A stretch of 15,882 bases of DNA from Oscillospiraceae bacterium (GTDB taxonomy: Bacteria > Bacillota > Clostridia > Oscillospirales > Ruminococcaceae): positions 1 through 15,882 of the forward strand of contig CAAGDT010000119.1 in NCBI GenBank assembly GCA_900768675.1, given 5' to 3'. The notes beneath the pieces are model-generated. The model had not been told where the DNA came from and did not search any database. It saw only the letters and a program-made list of their open reading frames with translations. The position numbers and the translations under genes were made by a program. This document shows, in pieces, positions 8,163 through 14,671 of the stretch; the first letter of the stretch is position 1; the number at the start of each line of letters is the position of its first letter.

Positions 8163-9203
8163 TTAACCTGCAAATAGACGCATAACATCATTGAAGCTTA
8201 CAATAAGCACAAGTATCATAAGTGCGGCAAAGCCGATAAAATGCACCATTCCCTCTTTTTCAGCGGAAATAGGCTTTCTTCGGATAAGCTCGATAAGGAG
8301 AAATACAAATCTTGCTCCGTCCAGCGCAGGTATGGGCAGAAGATTCATAATTCCGATATTGATTGTGATAAACGCAACAAGAATAAGGAAGGAGTCAAAG
8401 CTCATTACCCTATAAGCGGTACTCATTGTGCTTACAACGCCGATTGGCCCCGAAAGGTCGTTAATTCCGTAGGTTCCGTTCAGGAAGTCCATAAGGGTTA
8501 TCCAGATAAGCCTTCCCTCGGTAAGAGCAGTTCTGAATGCAGTTGAAATCACATTGAAAACCGTCTTTTTTTCGGGCTGAACCATAAAATCCACAACTAT
8601 TCCCGCTGTTCGGTTCTCGTCATTGTTGATAGCAAAGGGAACCGAAAGGGGAACTCTCTCACCGTTTCTCAGTACCGTAATATCAAAATAGACAAGTCCG
8701 TTTTCGGTATCCTTATAGGCAGGTCTGTTCTGTAAGCAGTAGGAAATATCCATTGTGGTCCATACAGGCATACCGCTCATTTCAATGATTTCATCGCCAA
8801 GCTGAAACTGCTGAGATGAAACAGCGTTTTCGTAAAAGGCGTCAACCTTTGTTGTGGCAATTGTATTGTTCATGCTTACGCTAACTATGCACACAAGAAA
8901 TCCCAGCACCAGATTCATAAATGCGCCTGCAACCATTGTTATCATTCTCTGCCAGACAGGCTTATTGCGAAAATCGTTGGGGTCGTCGCTGTCAAAATCC
9001 TCTCCAAGCTGTACAGAGCCGCCGATTGGCAGAAGCTTGAATGAATATAGAGTCTTTTTTCCCTGTATTTTGAAAAGCCTCGGTCCCATTCCTATTGAAA
9101 ACTCGGACACGTTCATTCCGAAAATGCGGGCAGCCACAAAATGCCCCAGCTCGTGAATGAGAATTATTGAAAAAAAGACTAAAATCGTAATAACTATATC
9201 CAT
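8163..9203 (-). CDS. rseP: Site-2 protease family zinc metalloprotease, RseP/RasP type
   Basis: This is an integral membrane metalloprotease that cuts substrates within the membrane. In Bacillota the orthologue RasP releases anti-sigma factors and clears signal-peptide remnants. The 346-residue protein has the zinc motif HELGH at 17-21 in the first membrane helix, a second helix at about 90-112, one PDZ domain at about 115-205, and NLLPIPALDG at 287-296, whose Asp295 is the third zinc ligand. A final helix lies at about 322-340. The start ATG overlaps the dxr stop by one base (TAATG), with GGAAAGG upstream, so translation is coupled to dxr. Its substrate is not shown by the context: no anti-sigma or sigma gene is nearby. 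The symbol follows the usual name at this locus. Confidence 0.93.
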   Translation of the reverse strand: MDIVITILVFFSIILIHELGHFVAARIFGMNVSEFSIGMGPRLFKIQGKKTLYSFKLLPIGGSVQLGEDFDSDDPNDFRNKPVWQRMITMVAGAFMNLVLGFLVCIVSVSMNNTIATTKVDAFYENAVSSQQFQLGDEIIEMSGMPVWTTMDISYCLQNRPAYKDTENGLVYFDITVLRNGERVPLSVPFAINNDENRTAGIVVDFMVQPEKKTVFNVISTAFRTALTEGRLIWITLMDFLNGTYGINDLSGPIGVVSTMSTAYRVMSFDSFLILVAFITINIGIMNLLPIPALDGARFVFLLIELIRRKPISAEKEGMVHFIGFAALMILVLIVSFNDVMRLFAG

Positions 9204-10354
9204 TAAATCGCCTTTCCTTGGAGTTTTTTATCAATAAAACGGGTGGTTTCTTCCTGCGCCGAAAGTATTCCGCTTAAGGAAACCTCTTTTTCCGCCTTTA
9301 CAGCCTCGCAGGCTTCGCAGACCAGCTCGCCTATTCTGTAAAATGGGATTTTGTCGGCAAGAAATGCAGCAACCGCTGCTTCATTTGCGCTGTTCATTAT
9401 GCAGGGCGCAGTACCTCCCGCAGAAATCGCTCTTTTTGCGGCAGCAAGACATACAAAGGTTTCCTCGTCCGCCTTTTCAAAGGTAAGAGTGCCCACCTGT
9501 GAAAGCGAAAGCTTTGCCGAACAGGAGGTCAGCCTTTCGGGATAGGTTACAGCAAACTGAATCGGAATTTTCATATCGGGGACGCCAAGCTGTCCGATAA
9601 CCGCACCGTCCTCGTACTCAACCGCAGAATGGAGAATACTCTGCCTGTGAACAAGTATTTCTATCTGCTCCGGAGTTACGCCGAAAAACCATACTGCCTC
9701 AATAAGCTCAAGCCCTTTATTCATAAGGGTTGCGCTGTCTATCGTAATTTTCCTGCCCATGCTCCAGTTGGGGTGCTTAAGCGCCTGCTCCTTGGTAACG
9801 GAACGGAGCTGTTCGGCGGTATAGCCGAAGAAGGGACCGCCGGAAGCGGTAAGTATTATTTTTTCTATTTTATTACATTCGTTTCCCATTAATGACTGGA
9901 AAATTGCGGAATGTTCGCTGTCGATTGGAATAATATCAATGTTTTTTCTTTTTGCGGCAGCAGTCACAAGCTCTCCGCCAACAACCATTGTTTCCTTGTT
10001 GGCAAGACCTATCCTGTTACCTGCTTCAATTGCCGCTAAAGTCGGTCTTAACCCGACCATACCCACAACCGAGTTTATAACCATATCGCAGGACAGCGAA
10101 GCCAGCTCGCAAAGCCCCTCCATACCGCCAAGCACCTTGATATCCGTATCCGCAAGACGTACCTTCATCTCGCTGGCTGCACCAATATCATAAAGGCATA
10201 CATACCGGGGCTTAAACTCTCTCGCCTGCTCTTCAAGGAGCTTTGTATCGGTATTTGCAGACAGCGCCTTTATTCTATAACCGTGCATTCTTGCAACATC
10301 GAGGGTCTGTGTGCCGATAGAGCCTGTGGAGCCTAAAATTACAAGTTCTTTCAT
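9203..10354 (-). CDS. dxr: 1-deoxy-D-xylulose 5-phosphate reductoisomerase
   Basis: Dxr converts DXP to 2-C-methyl-D-erythritol 4-phosphate with NADPH, the first committed step of the MEP pathway. The 383 residues match the family. The NADPH-binding GSTGSIG is at 8-14. The metal-binding residues are D145 and E147 in IDSEHSA and E216 in NKGLE. The active-site loop HPNWSMG is at 194-200. The ATG at 10354 gives the family N-terminus MKELVILGSTGSIG, and no other in-frame start is available before an upstream stop. Unusually for this operon no Shine-Dalgarno precedes it directly. Instead a short upstream ORF ends in ATGA overlap with this start, and two hairpins lie in the 109-nt gap after cdsA. 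The stop overlaps the rseP start. Confidence 0.97.
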   Translation of the reverse strand: MKELVILGSTGSIGTQTLDVARMHGYRIKALSANTDTKLLEEQAREFKPRYVCLYDIGAASEMKVRLADTDIKVLGGMEGLCELASLSCDMVINSVVGMVGLRPTLAAIEAGNRIGLANKETMVVGGELVTAAAKRKNIDIIPIDSEHSAIFQSLMGNECNKIEKIILTASGGPFFGYTAEQLRSVTKEQALKHPNWSMGRKITIDSATLMNKGLELIEAVWFFGVTPEQIEILVHRQSILHSAVEYEDGAVIGQLGVPDMKIPIQFAVTYPERLTSCSAKLSLSQVGTLTFEKADEETFVCLAAAKRAISAGGTAPCIMNSANEAAVAAFLADKIPFYRIGELVCEACEAVKAEKEVSLSGILSAQEETTRFIDKKLQGKAI

Positions 10355-10386
10355 ATAAACGAATAATGCCGAGCATAACCCGGCAT
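10351..10386 (-). CDS. Possible 11-residue leader peptide overlapping dxr
   Basis: An ATG at 10386 opens a short frame encoding MPGYARHYSFI and stopping at TGA, which overlaps the dxr start as ATGA. GGAAAGGA lies upstream, its last base 11 nt before the ATG, slightly far but usable. dxr has no ribosome site of its own, so reinitiation after this mini-ORF would be a simple way to translate it. The start codon lies in the stem of the 10363-10389 hairpin. Such a short ORF can arise by chance, and I know of no matching peptide, so confidence is low. Confidence 0.3.
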   Translation of the reverse strand: MPGYARHYSFI

Positions 10387-10389
10387 TAT
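10363..10389 (-). other. Hairpin over the dxr translation start region
   Basis: On the minus strand ATAATGCCG (10389-10381) and CGGCATTAT (10371-10363) form a perfect 9-bp stem with a 9-nt loop, ending eight nt before the dxr ATG. It is followed by TCGTTTAT, only weakly T-rich, so it is a poor terminator. It could instead hide the mini-ORF start, act as a weak attenuator, or mark an RNA processing site. Confidence 0.55.
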
Positions 10390-10406
10390 GTTATCAGTCC
10401 TTTCCG

Positions 10407-10449
10407 ACGGCGTTTCTCACGCCGTTTCAATCCTGTATAACAACGCCGT
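10407..10449 (-). other. Alternative-pairing repeats in the cdsA-dxr gap
   Basis: ACGGCGT occurs twice on the minus strand (10449-10443 and 10425-10419), followed by one complement, ACGCCGT (10413-10407). The near copy makes a tight 7-bp stem with a 5-nt GAGAA loop that ends a few bases before the GGAAAGGA ribosome site. The far copy could pair with the same complement, so two mutually exclusive stems are possible. The local hairpin is clear; a switching role is inference. Confidence 0.5.
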
Positions 10450-10463
10450 AAGTAAGCTAAAGA

Positions 10464-11309
10464 TTACAGCATTGTTATCGGGAACACATACTGAATTGCA
10501 ATATAGACAAAGGGAGCGACAAACAGCACACTGTCAAATCTGTCCATTATGCCGCCGTGTCCGGGAAGGATATTTCCGAAATCCTTTACCCCGCATTGTC
10601 TTTTAAGAAGAGAAGCAACAAGGTCGCCGAGAACGCCGAGGAAGGTGCATACAACGGCAATTATTCCGAGAACCAGAACATTTACGGTGAAATGCTGCTC
10701 TCCTGTAAAGATTTTATCCCATAGCTCATAGCCGAAGCCAAGCAGGACTGCAAAAACAACCGCAGAAACAAGCCCGCCGAAAAAGCCTTCCCAGGTCTTT
10801 TTCGGACTGATTTCGGGGCAAAGCTTATGCTTTCCGAAAAATGTTCCGGCAAAATAAGCTCCGCCGTCTGCAATCCATGCAACAACAAGGGAATAAACAA
10901 TAAAGAAAGTGCCGTGCTCGGTAAATCTGAAGCGGAAAAACGCAAGCGTGGAAAATGCAAGGGGAATACAAATAGAAACAAGAGAAATAAGCCCTATCTG
11001 CTCAAACCTGATTGTCTTATGCCTTACCAAGGCGGCAAAGCACATAAGGGTAAGAAATGCAAAGGAAACGGGTATTGCGAACTGCCGCACGGCGTCATAA
11101 CAGAACATAAGGGGAAGAACTGCGGAATATAAGAGGCTAATAAAGGAAATTGTTCTGTGGGCAGTATATTTTGCTGCTGAAAGCAGTTCAAAAACCGCAA
11201 TAACGGAAAGCAGTGCGGTAACCACGGCTAAAACATGTGGGTTATCGAGAATAATTATAAATACGCCTATCGGTATAGCGATGGCAGCAGTTATAAGTCG
11301 CTTTGCCAT
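10464..11309 (-). CDS. cdsA: Phosphatidate cytidylyltransferase (CDP-diglyceride synthase)
   Basis: CdsA is a membrane enzyme that makes CDP-diacylglycerol from phosphatidic acid and CTP, the branch point for bacterial phospholipids. The 281 residues are largely hydrophobic, with several membrane helices beginning at about 4-22 and 27-44. The family signature lies near the C-terminus at about 233-259: S233, K236-R237, K242-D243, then PGHGG (249-253) and D256-R257 with D259. The conserved aspartates bind the metal that holds CTP. An earlier conserved stretch, around SPKKTWEGFFGG (168-179), is also present. The ATG at 11309 has AAGGA upstream. It follows uppS by 18 nt; the gap to dxr is 109 nt, the longest inside the cluster. 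Confidence 0.96.
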   Translation of the reverse strand: MAKRLITAAIAIPIGVFIIILDNPHVLAVVTALLSVIAVFELLSAAKYTAHRTISFISLLYSAVLPLMFCYDAVRQFAIPVSFAFLTLMCFAALVRHKTIRFEQIGLISLVSICIPLAFSTLAFFRFRFTEHGTFFIVYSLVVAWIADGGAYFAGTFFGKHKLCPEISPKKTWEGFFGGLVSAVVFAVLLGFGYELWDKIFTGEQHFTVNVLVLGIIAVVCTFLGVLGDLVASLLKRQCGVKDFGNILPGHGGIMDRFDSVLFVAPFVYIAIQYVFPITML

Positions 11310-11327
11310 AATATCTGGTTCCTTTTC

Positions 11328-12020
11328 TTAAACTCCGCCGAAACGACGGTTTCTTTTTGCATACTCGGAAATGGCGAAATCCAAATCTTTTTCGCTGAAG
11401 TCAGGCCAGAGAACGTCCATAAAAACGTACTCGGCATAAGCCGCCTGCCAGATAAGGAAGTTGGACAGGCGCTGTTCTCCGCTTGGTCTTATAATAAGGT
11501 CAACCTCGGGAAGCCCCGCAGTATAAAGCCGCTCCGTAATTAATGACTCGGTGATTTCCTCGGCGGGTACTTTTTCGTTCACAATACCTTTTACAGCGTG
11601 AACAATATCGTCCCTGCCGCCGTAGTTTATGGCGATACAGCAGGTAAGCCCCGTATTATTTGCCGAGCCCTCGGTAACGTGCTTTATCTTTCGCTTAAGC
11701 TCCTCCGAAAGAGGCTCGGGGTCGCCTAGAAAAATAAGCCTTACGTTTTCCTCCGTCATTTCCGAAGCCTCGTCAAGGTACTGGCTGAACAGCTTCATAA
11801 TTGCGTCAACCTCTTCCTTCGGCCGCTTCCAGTTTTCCGTTGAAAAGGCATAATAGGTAACGCACTCAAGTCCCAGCTTCATACAGTAGCGGGTGCATTT
11901 TTTAAAAGCCTTTGCTCCCTGAACGTGACCTGCGGTACGGGGCAGCATACGCTTTTTCGCCCAGCGCCCGTTCCCGTCCATTATTATGCCGATATGGCGG
12001 GGAAACATTCCATTATCCAT
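11328..12020 (-). CDS. uppS: Isoprenyl transferase, undecaprenyl diphosphate synthase
   Basis: UppS adds isoprene units from IPP in cis to farnesyl diphosphate to make the C55 carrier lipid for peptidoglycan and other wall polymers. The 230-residue protein, a typical length, has the N-terminal substrate-binding motif HIGIIMDGNGRW at 9-20 with catalytic Asp15, then YAFSTENWKRP at about 57-67. The C-terminal signature begins RPSGEQRLSNF at 178-188, where many homologues have RTSGE. The ATG at 12020 has AAGGA upstream and is 9 nt after frr. Place in the cluster links the MEP genes dxr and ispG to wall lipid synthesis. Product chain length cannot be read from sequence, but C55 is the usual role at this locus. 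Confidence 0.95.
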   Translation of the reverse strand: MDNGMFPRHIGIIMDGNGRWAKKRMLPRTAGHVQGAKAFKKCTRYCMKLGLECVTYYAFSTENWKRPKEEVDAIMKLFSQYLDEASEMTEENVRLIFLGDPEPLSEELKRKIKHVTEGSANNTGLTCCIAINYGGRDDIVHAVKGIVNEKVPAEEITESLITERLYTAGLPEVDLIIRPSGEQRLSNFLIWQAAYAEYVFMDVLWPDFSEKDLDFAISEYAKRNRRFGGV

Positions 12021-12029
12021 AAATGTTCC

Positions 12030-12584
12030 TTAAACCGTCATTATTTCCTTTTCCTTTTCTGCGCAGACCTGGTCAATCTTATCGCAGAACTTATCGGTAA
12101 GGTTCTGAACCTTCTTATCGCAGTCCTTAACGTCGTCCTCGGTGATTTCGCTGTTCTTCTTCATAGCCTTGAACTTATCCATAGCGTCTCTGCGGCAGTT
12201 TCTTACTGCAACCTTAGCGTCCTCGCCGTACTTCTTTACCTGCTTGGTAAGCTCCTTTCTGCGCTCCTCGGTAAGCTGAGGGAATACGATACGCAGAGCC
12301 TTTCCGTCGTTTGTGGGAGTAATTCCGATGTCGCTTGCAAGAATAGCCTTTTCAATAGCCTTAATGGAAGAAGCGTCCCAGGGCTGAATAACGAGGATTC
12401 TTGCTTCTGCAACAGAAACGGCAGCCATAGCGTTAATCTGGGTGGGAACTCCGTAGTAATCTACCTGGATTTTATCAAGAACGGCAGGATTTGCTCTGCC
12501 TGCTCTGATGGTTGAAAACTCGTTCTTAAGAGCGTTTACGCACTTTTCCATTTTCTGTTCTGTAAGGTTAAGAGTGTCTTTCAT
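12030..12584 (-). CDS. frr: Ribosome recycling factor
   Basis: RRF, acting with EF-G, splits the post-termination ribosome so its subunits can be reused. The 184 residues are the usual length (about 185). The sequence shows the three-helix-bundle pattern with an inserted small domain: the early KMEKCVNALKNEFSTIRAGR segment (about 11-30), the RANPAVLDKI segment that follows it, and a helical C-terminal half rich in Lys and Glu (TEERRKELTKQVKKYGEDAK and after). The ATG at 12584 has GAAAGGAT upstream. It is 18 nt after pyrH, the near-universal bacterial neighbour, and 9 nt before uppS. Nothing unusual was seen. Confidence 0.98.
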   Translation of the reverse strand: MKDTLNLTEQKMEKCVNALKNEFSTIRAGRANPAVLDKIQVDYYGVPTQINAMAAVSVAEARILVIQPWDASSIKAIEKAILASDIGITPTNDGKALRIVFPQLTEERRKELTKQVKKYGEDAKVAVRNCRRDAMDKFKAMKKNSEITEDDVKDCDKKVQNLTDKFCDKIDQVCAEKEKEIMTV

Positions 12585-12602
12585 AATCGTAATCCTTTCA
12601 AG

Positions 12603-13322
12603 TTAATTCTGATTGCTTACAAGGGTTCCTACCTTTTCGCCCATAACAGCGTCATAGATATTGTCGGGACGGTGGAGGTCGAAAACTATAAGGGGAATGT
12701 TGTTGTCTATACACATGGCGGCTGCTGTTCCGTCAAGAACTCTCAGACCGTTCACAAGTATATCCTTATGCTTAAGGGTTTCATACTTAACGGCGTCGTC
12801 GAACTTAAGCGGGTCCTTATCGTATACGCCGTCAACCATTGTGGCTTTAAGTACTATATCGGCGTTGATTTCTGCGGCTCTGAGGGCAGCAGCGGAGTCT
12901 GTTGAGAAGAATGGACTTCCCGTTCCGCAGCCGAAAATAACTATTCTTCCCTTTTCAAAGTGGCGCATAGCCTTTTCTCTGATGTAAGGCTCGCTGATTG
13001 CATTCATAGCGATTGCAGTCTGTACTCTTACCTCGCAGCCAAGGTTCTTGAGTGCGTCGCCTACTGCAAGAGCGTTCATAGTTGTAGCAAGCATACCGAT
13101 ATGGTCGGCTGTTACCCTGTCCATATTCTCGCTTGAACGTCCACGCCAGAAATTTCCGCCGCCTACAACTATACCAATCTCAACGCCTGCATCGTAGCAG
13201 CGCTTCACGCTTTTGCAGATAGATTCGATAGTCGGCAGGTCAAGTCCGGTTTTCTTATCGCCCGCAAGAGCCTCTCCGCTTAATTTGAGAAGAATACGCT
13301 TGTACTTAGGTACATTTCCCAT
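12603..13322 (-). CDS. pyrH: UMP kinase
   Basis: PyrH is the bacterial hexameric UMP kinase of the amino-acid-kinase fold. It phosphorylates UMP to UDP with ATP, feeding pyrimidine nucleotides and UDP-sugars. The 239 residues match the family. Visible motifs are KLSGEAL (13-19) for phosphate binding, GGGNFWRG (54-61), GCGTGSPFFSTD (131-142) and KATMVDGVYDKDP (159-171) near the nucleotide sites. The ATG at 13322 has a strong GGAGG upstream, one of the best ribosome sites in the cluster. It is 19 nt after hom. In most Bacillota rpsB and tsf precede pyrH, and here they do not. Confidence 0.98.
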   Translation of the reverse strand: MGNVPKYKRILLKLSGEALAGDKKTGLDLPTIESICKSVKRCYDAGVEIGIVVGGGNFWRGRSSENMDRVTADHIGMLATTMNALAVGDALKNLGCEVRVQTAIAMNAISEPYIREKAMRHFEKGRIVIFGCGTGSPFFSTDSAAALRAAEINADIVLKATMVDGVYDKDPLKFDDAVKYETLKHKDILVNGLRVLDGTAAAMCIDNNIPLIVFDLHRPDNIYDAVMGEKVGTLVSNQN

Positions 13323-13341
13323 AATGAAATCCTCCGGTTTA

Positions 13342-14553
13342 TTAATAATCCAGAACTCTTATTGAGCCGAGAACGTTAATTTTGCTGCACTTTTCAGCAA
13401 AATCCGCCTCGTTCATTGTTCCGGTTACAAAAGCAAGCTCGTCTTCGGGAGCATTATCCCTCGACAGATAGCGAACATCTCCGAAAAGCTTTGCTACAGC
13501 CGCCTTATCAGCTGCTGCACGAACATAGAATTTATTTTCAAGGTTCTTTTCAGGGATTATAAATCCCTGGTCGCTGTCCTCCCAGCTCATCATCTTTGAA
13601 GTACTGCTTTTCTTTGCGGCAATAACAATATCGGAAACAACTGCGCTTGCGGTAGGAAGCTTACCCGCTCCCTTTCCGTAGAATACAACATCGCCGGTAG
13701 CGTCGCCACGGACAAGAATTGCGTTGAATACGTCGTTTACGCCTGCAAGCTGGCTTTCTCCGTCAATAACTGCGGGACAGGTCATAATTGCAAGCTTTCC
13801 GTTCTTATTAGAAGCGTAGCCGATAAGCTTTATTACGCTTCCCATGCTTTCGCAGTATTTAACGTCCTCAAGTGTTACCTTTGTAATGCCCTCGGTGTGG
13901 ATATTGTCGGGGTAAACGTGCTTTCCAAAGGCAAGAGAAGCAAGTATGCATATCTTACGGCAGGTGTCGTGTCCCTCAACGTCAGCCGAAGGGTCACGCT
14001 CCGCATAGCCAAGCTCCTGAGCAATTTTCAGCGCCTCATCAAAGCCCATACCCTCCTTTATCATCTTTGTGAGGATAAAGTTGGTTGTACCGTTGAGAAT
14101 ACCTGCAATTTCGTCAATCTCATTTGCGGAAAGGCACTGGTTAAGAGGTCTTATAATCGGAATACCGCCGCCTACGCTTGCTTCAAAGAAGAAGTTAACG
14201 TCGTGCTCCTTAGCGATTTTTAAAAGCTCCGCGCCCTTTGCGGCAACAAGCTCCTTGTTGGAGGTAACAACGCTCTTCCCTGCTTCAAGGCATGCCTTTA
14301 CATATCCGTAGGAATACTTCATTCCGCCGATAACCTCAGCTACAACAGAAATTTCGGGGTCGTTTACAATATCCTCAAAATTCTTGGTGAACTTGTTTGC
14401 ATAACGCTGGTCGGGGCAGTCCCTTACCTCAAGAATATACTTTATATCAAGCTCCTCGCCGACTTTCTTTTCAAGAGCCTCCTTGTTCTTGTAGAATACC
14501 TCTACTGTTCCCGAGCCAACAACGCCGTAGCCCAGTACCGCAATCTTTTTCAT
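13342..14553 (-). CDS. hom: Homoserine dehydrogenase
   Basis: Hom reduces aspartate semialdehyde to homoserine, leading to threonine, methionine and isoleucine. The 403-residue protein has a Rossmann motif GYGVVGSGT at 8-16 and the catalytic segment GYAERDPSADVEGHD at 182-196. E185, D196 and K200 align by spacing with the yeast catalytic and substrate residues E208, D219 and K223. TSNKELVA (98-105) supplies the conserved Lys100. A C-terminal piece (about 340-403) resembles an ACT domain but is only about 62 residues and lacks an obvious Gly-Ile ligand loop. The ATG at 14553 has GAAAGGAAA upstream. It is the first gene behind a strong promoter and 19 nt ahead of pyrH, so it probably shares the long transcript. 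No leader peptide, T-box or riboswitch fits in the roughly 40-nt leader. Confidence 0.95.
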   Translation of the reverse strand: MKKIAVLGYGVVGSGTVEVFYKNKEALEKKVGEELDIKYILEVRDCPDQRYANKFTKNFEDIVNDPEISVVAEVIGGMKYSYGYVKACLEAGKSVVTSNKELVAAKGAELLKIAKEHDVNFFFEASVGGGIPIIRPLNQCLSANEIDEIAGILNGTTNFILTKMIKEGMGFDEALKIAQELGYAERDPSADVEGHDTCRKICILASLAFGKHVYPDNIHTEGITKVTLEDVKYCESMGSVIKLIGYASNKNGKLAIMTCPAVIDGESQLAGVNDVFNAILVRGDATGDVVFYGKGAGKLPTASAVVSDIVIAAKKSSTSKMMSWEDSDQGFIIPEKNLENKFYVRAAADKAAVAKLFGDVRYLSRDNAPEDELAFVTGTMNEADFAEKCSKINVLGSIRVLDY

Positions 14554-14599
14554 AATGCTTTTCCTTTCATAAATGCACGAAGCACAATATACTCTTGTT

Positions 14600-14628
14600 A
14601 TTATAGCATATTTTTACATACAAGACAA
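14600..14628 (-). promoter_or_regulatory. Promoter of the hom-pyrH-...-polC cluster
   Basis: On the minus strand a -35 TTGTCT (14628-14623), a 17-nt spacer and a perfect -10 TATAAT (14605-14600) are seen. TGC directly before the -10 makes it an extended -10. Initiation would be near 14593, giving a 5' leader of about 40 nt before hom. This is the only convincing promoter ahead of the nine genes. Confidence 0.8.
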
Positions 14629-14631
14629 GTA

Positions 14632-14646
14632 TTTTTTTGAAAAAAA
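14632..14646 (-). promoter_or_regulatory. A/T-tract palindrome, possible UP element
   Basis: A run of seven T, one C and seven A (minus strand) ends a few bases upstream of the -35 of the hom promoter. A-tracts here often bind the alpha subunit C-terminal domain and raise promoter strength. It is also a perfect arm-to-arm inverted repeat, but with no GC pair it is a poor uvrA terminator. Confidence 0.4.
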
Positions 14647-14671
14647 CAGACAAACAGGAAATAAAAGCAAA

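Noticed and set aside
10430..10466. Internal promoter ahead of dxr with TGT before TATACA
   Set aside because: The -10-like hexamer has no credible -35 at 16-18 nt, and the match is weak enough to be chance.
14632..14671. Intrinsic terminator for uvrA
   Set aside because: The only inverted repeat is seven A-T pairs with a single-base centre, too weak and without loop space to form a stable RNA hairpin.
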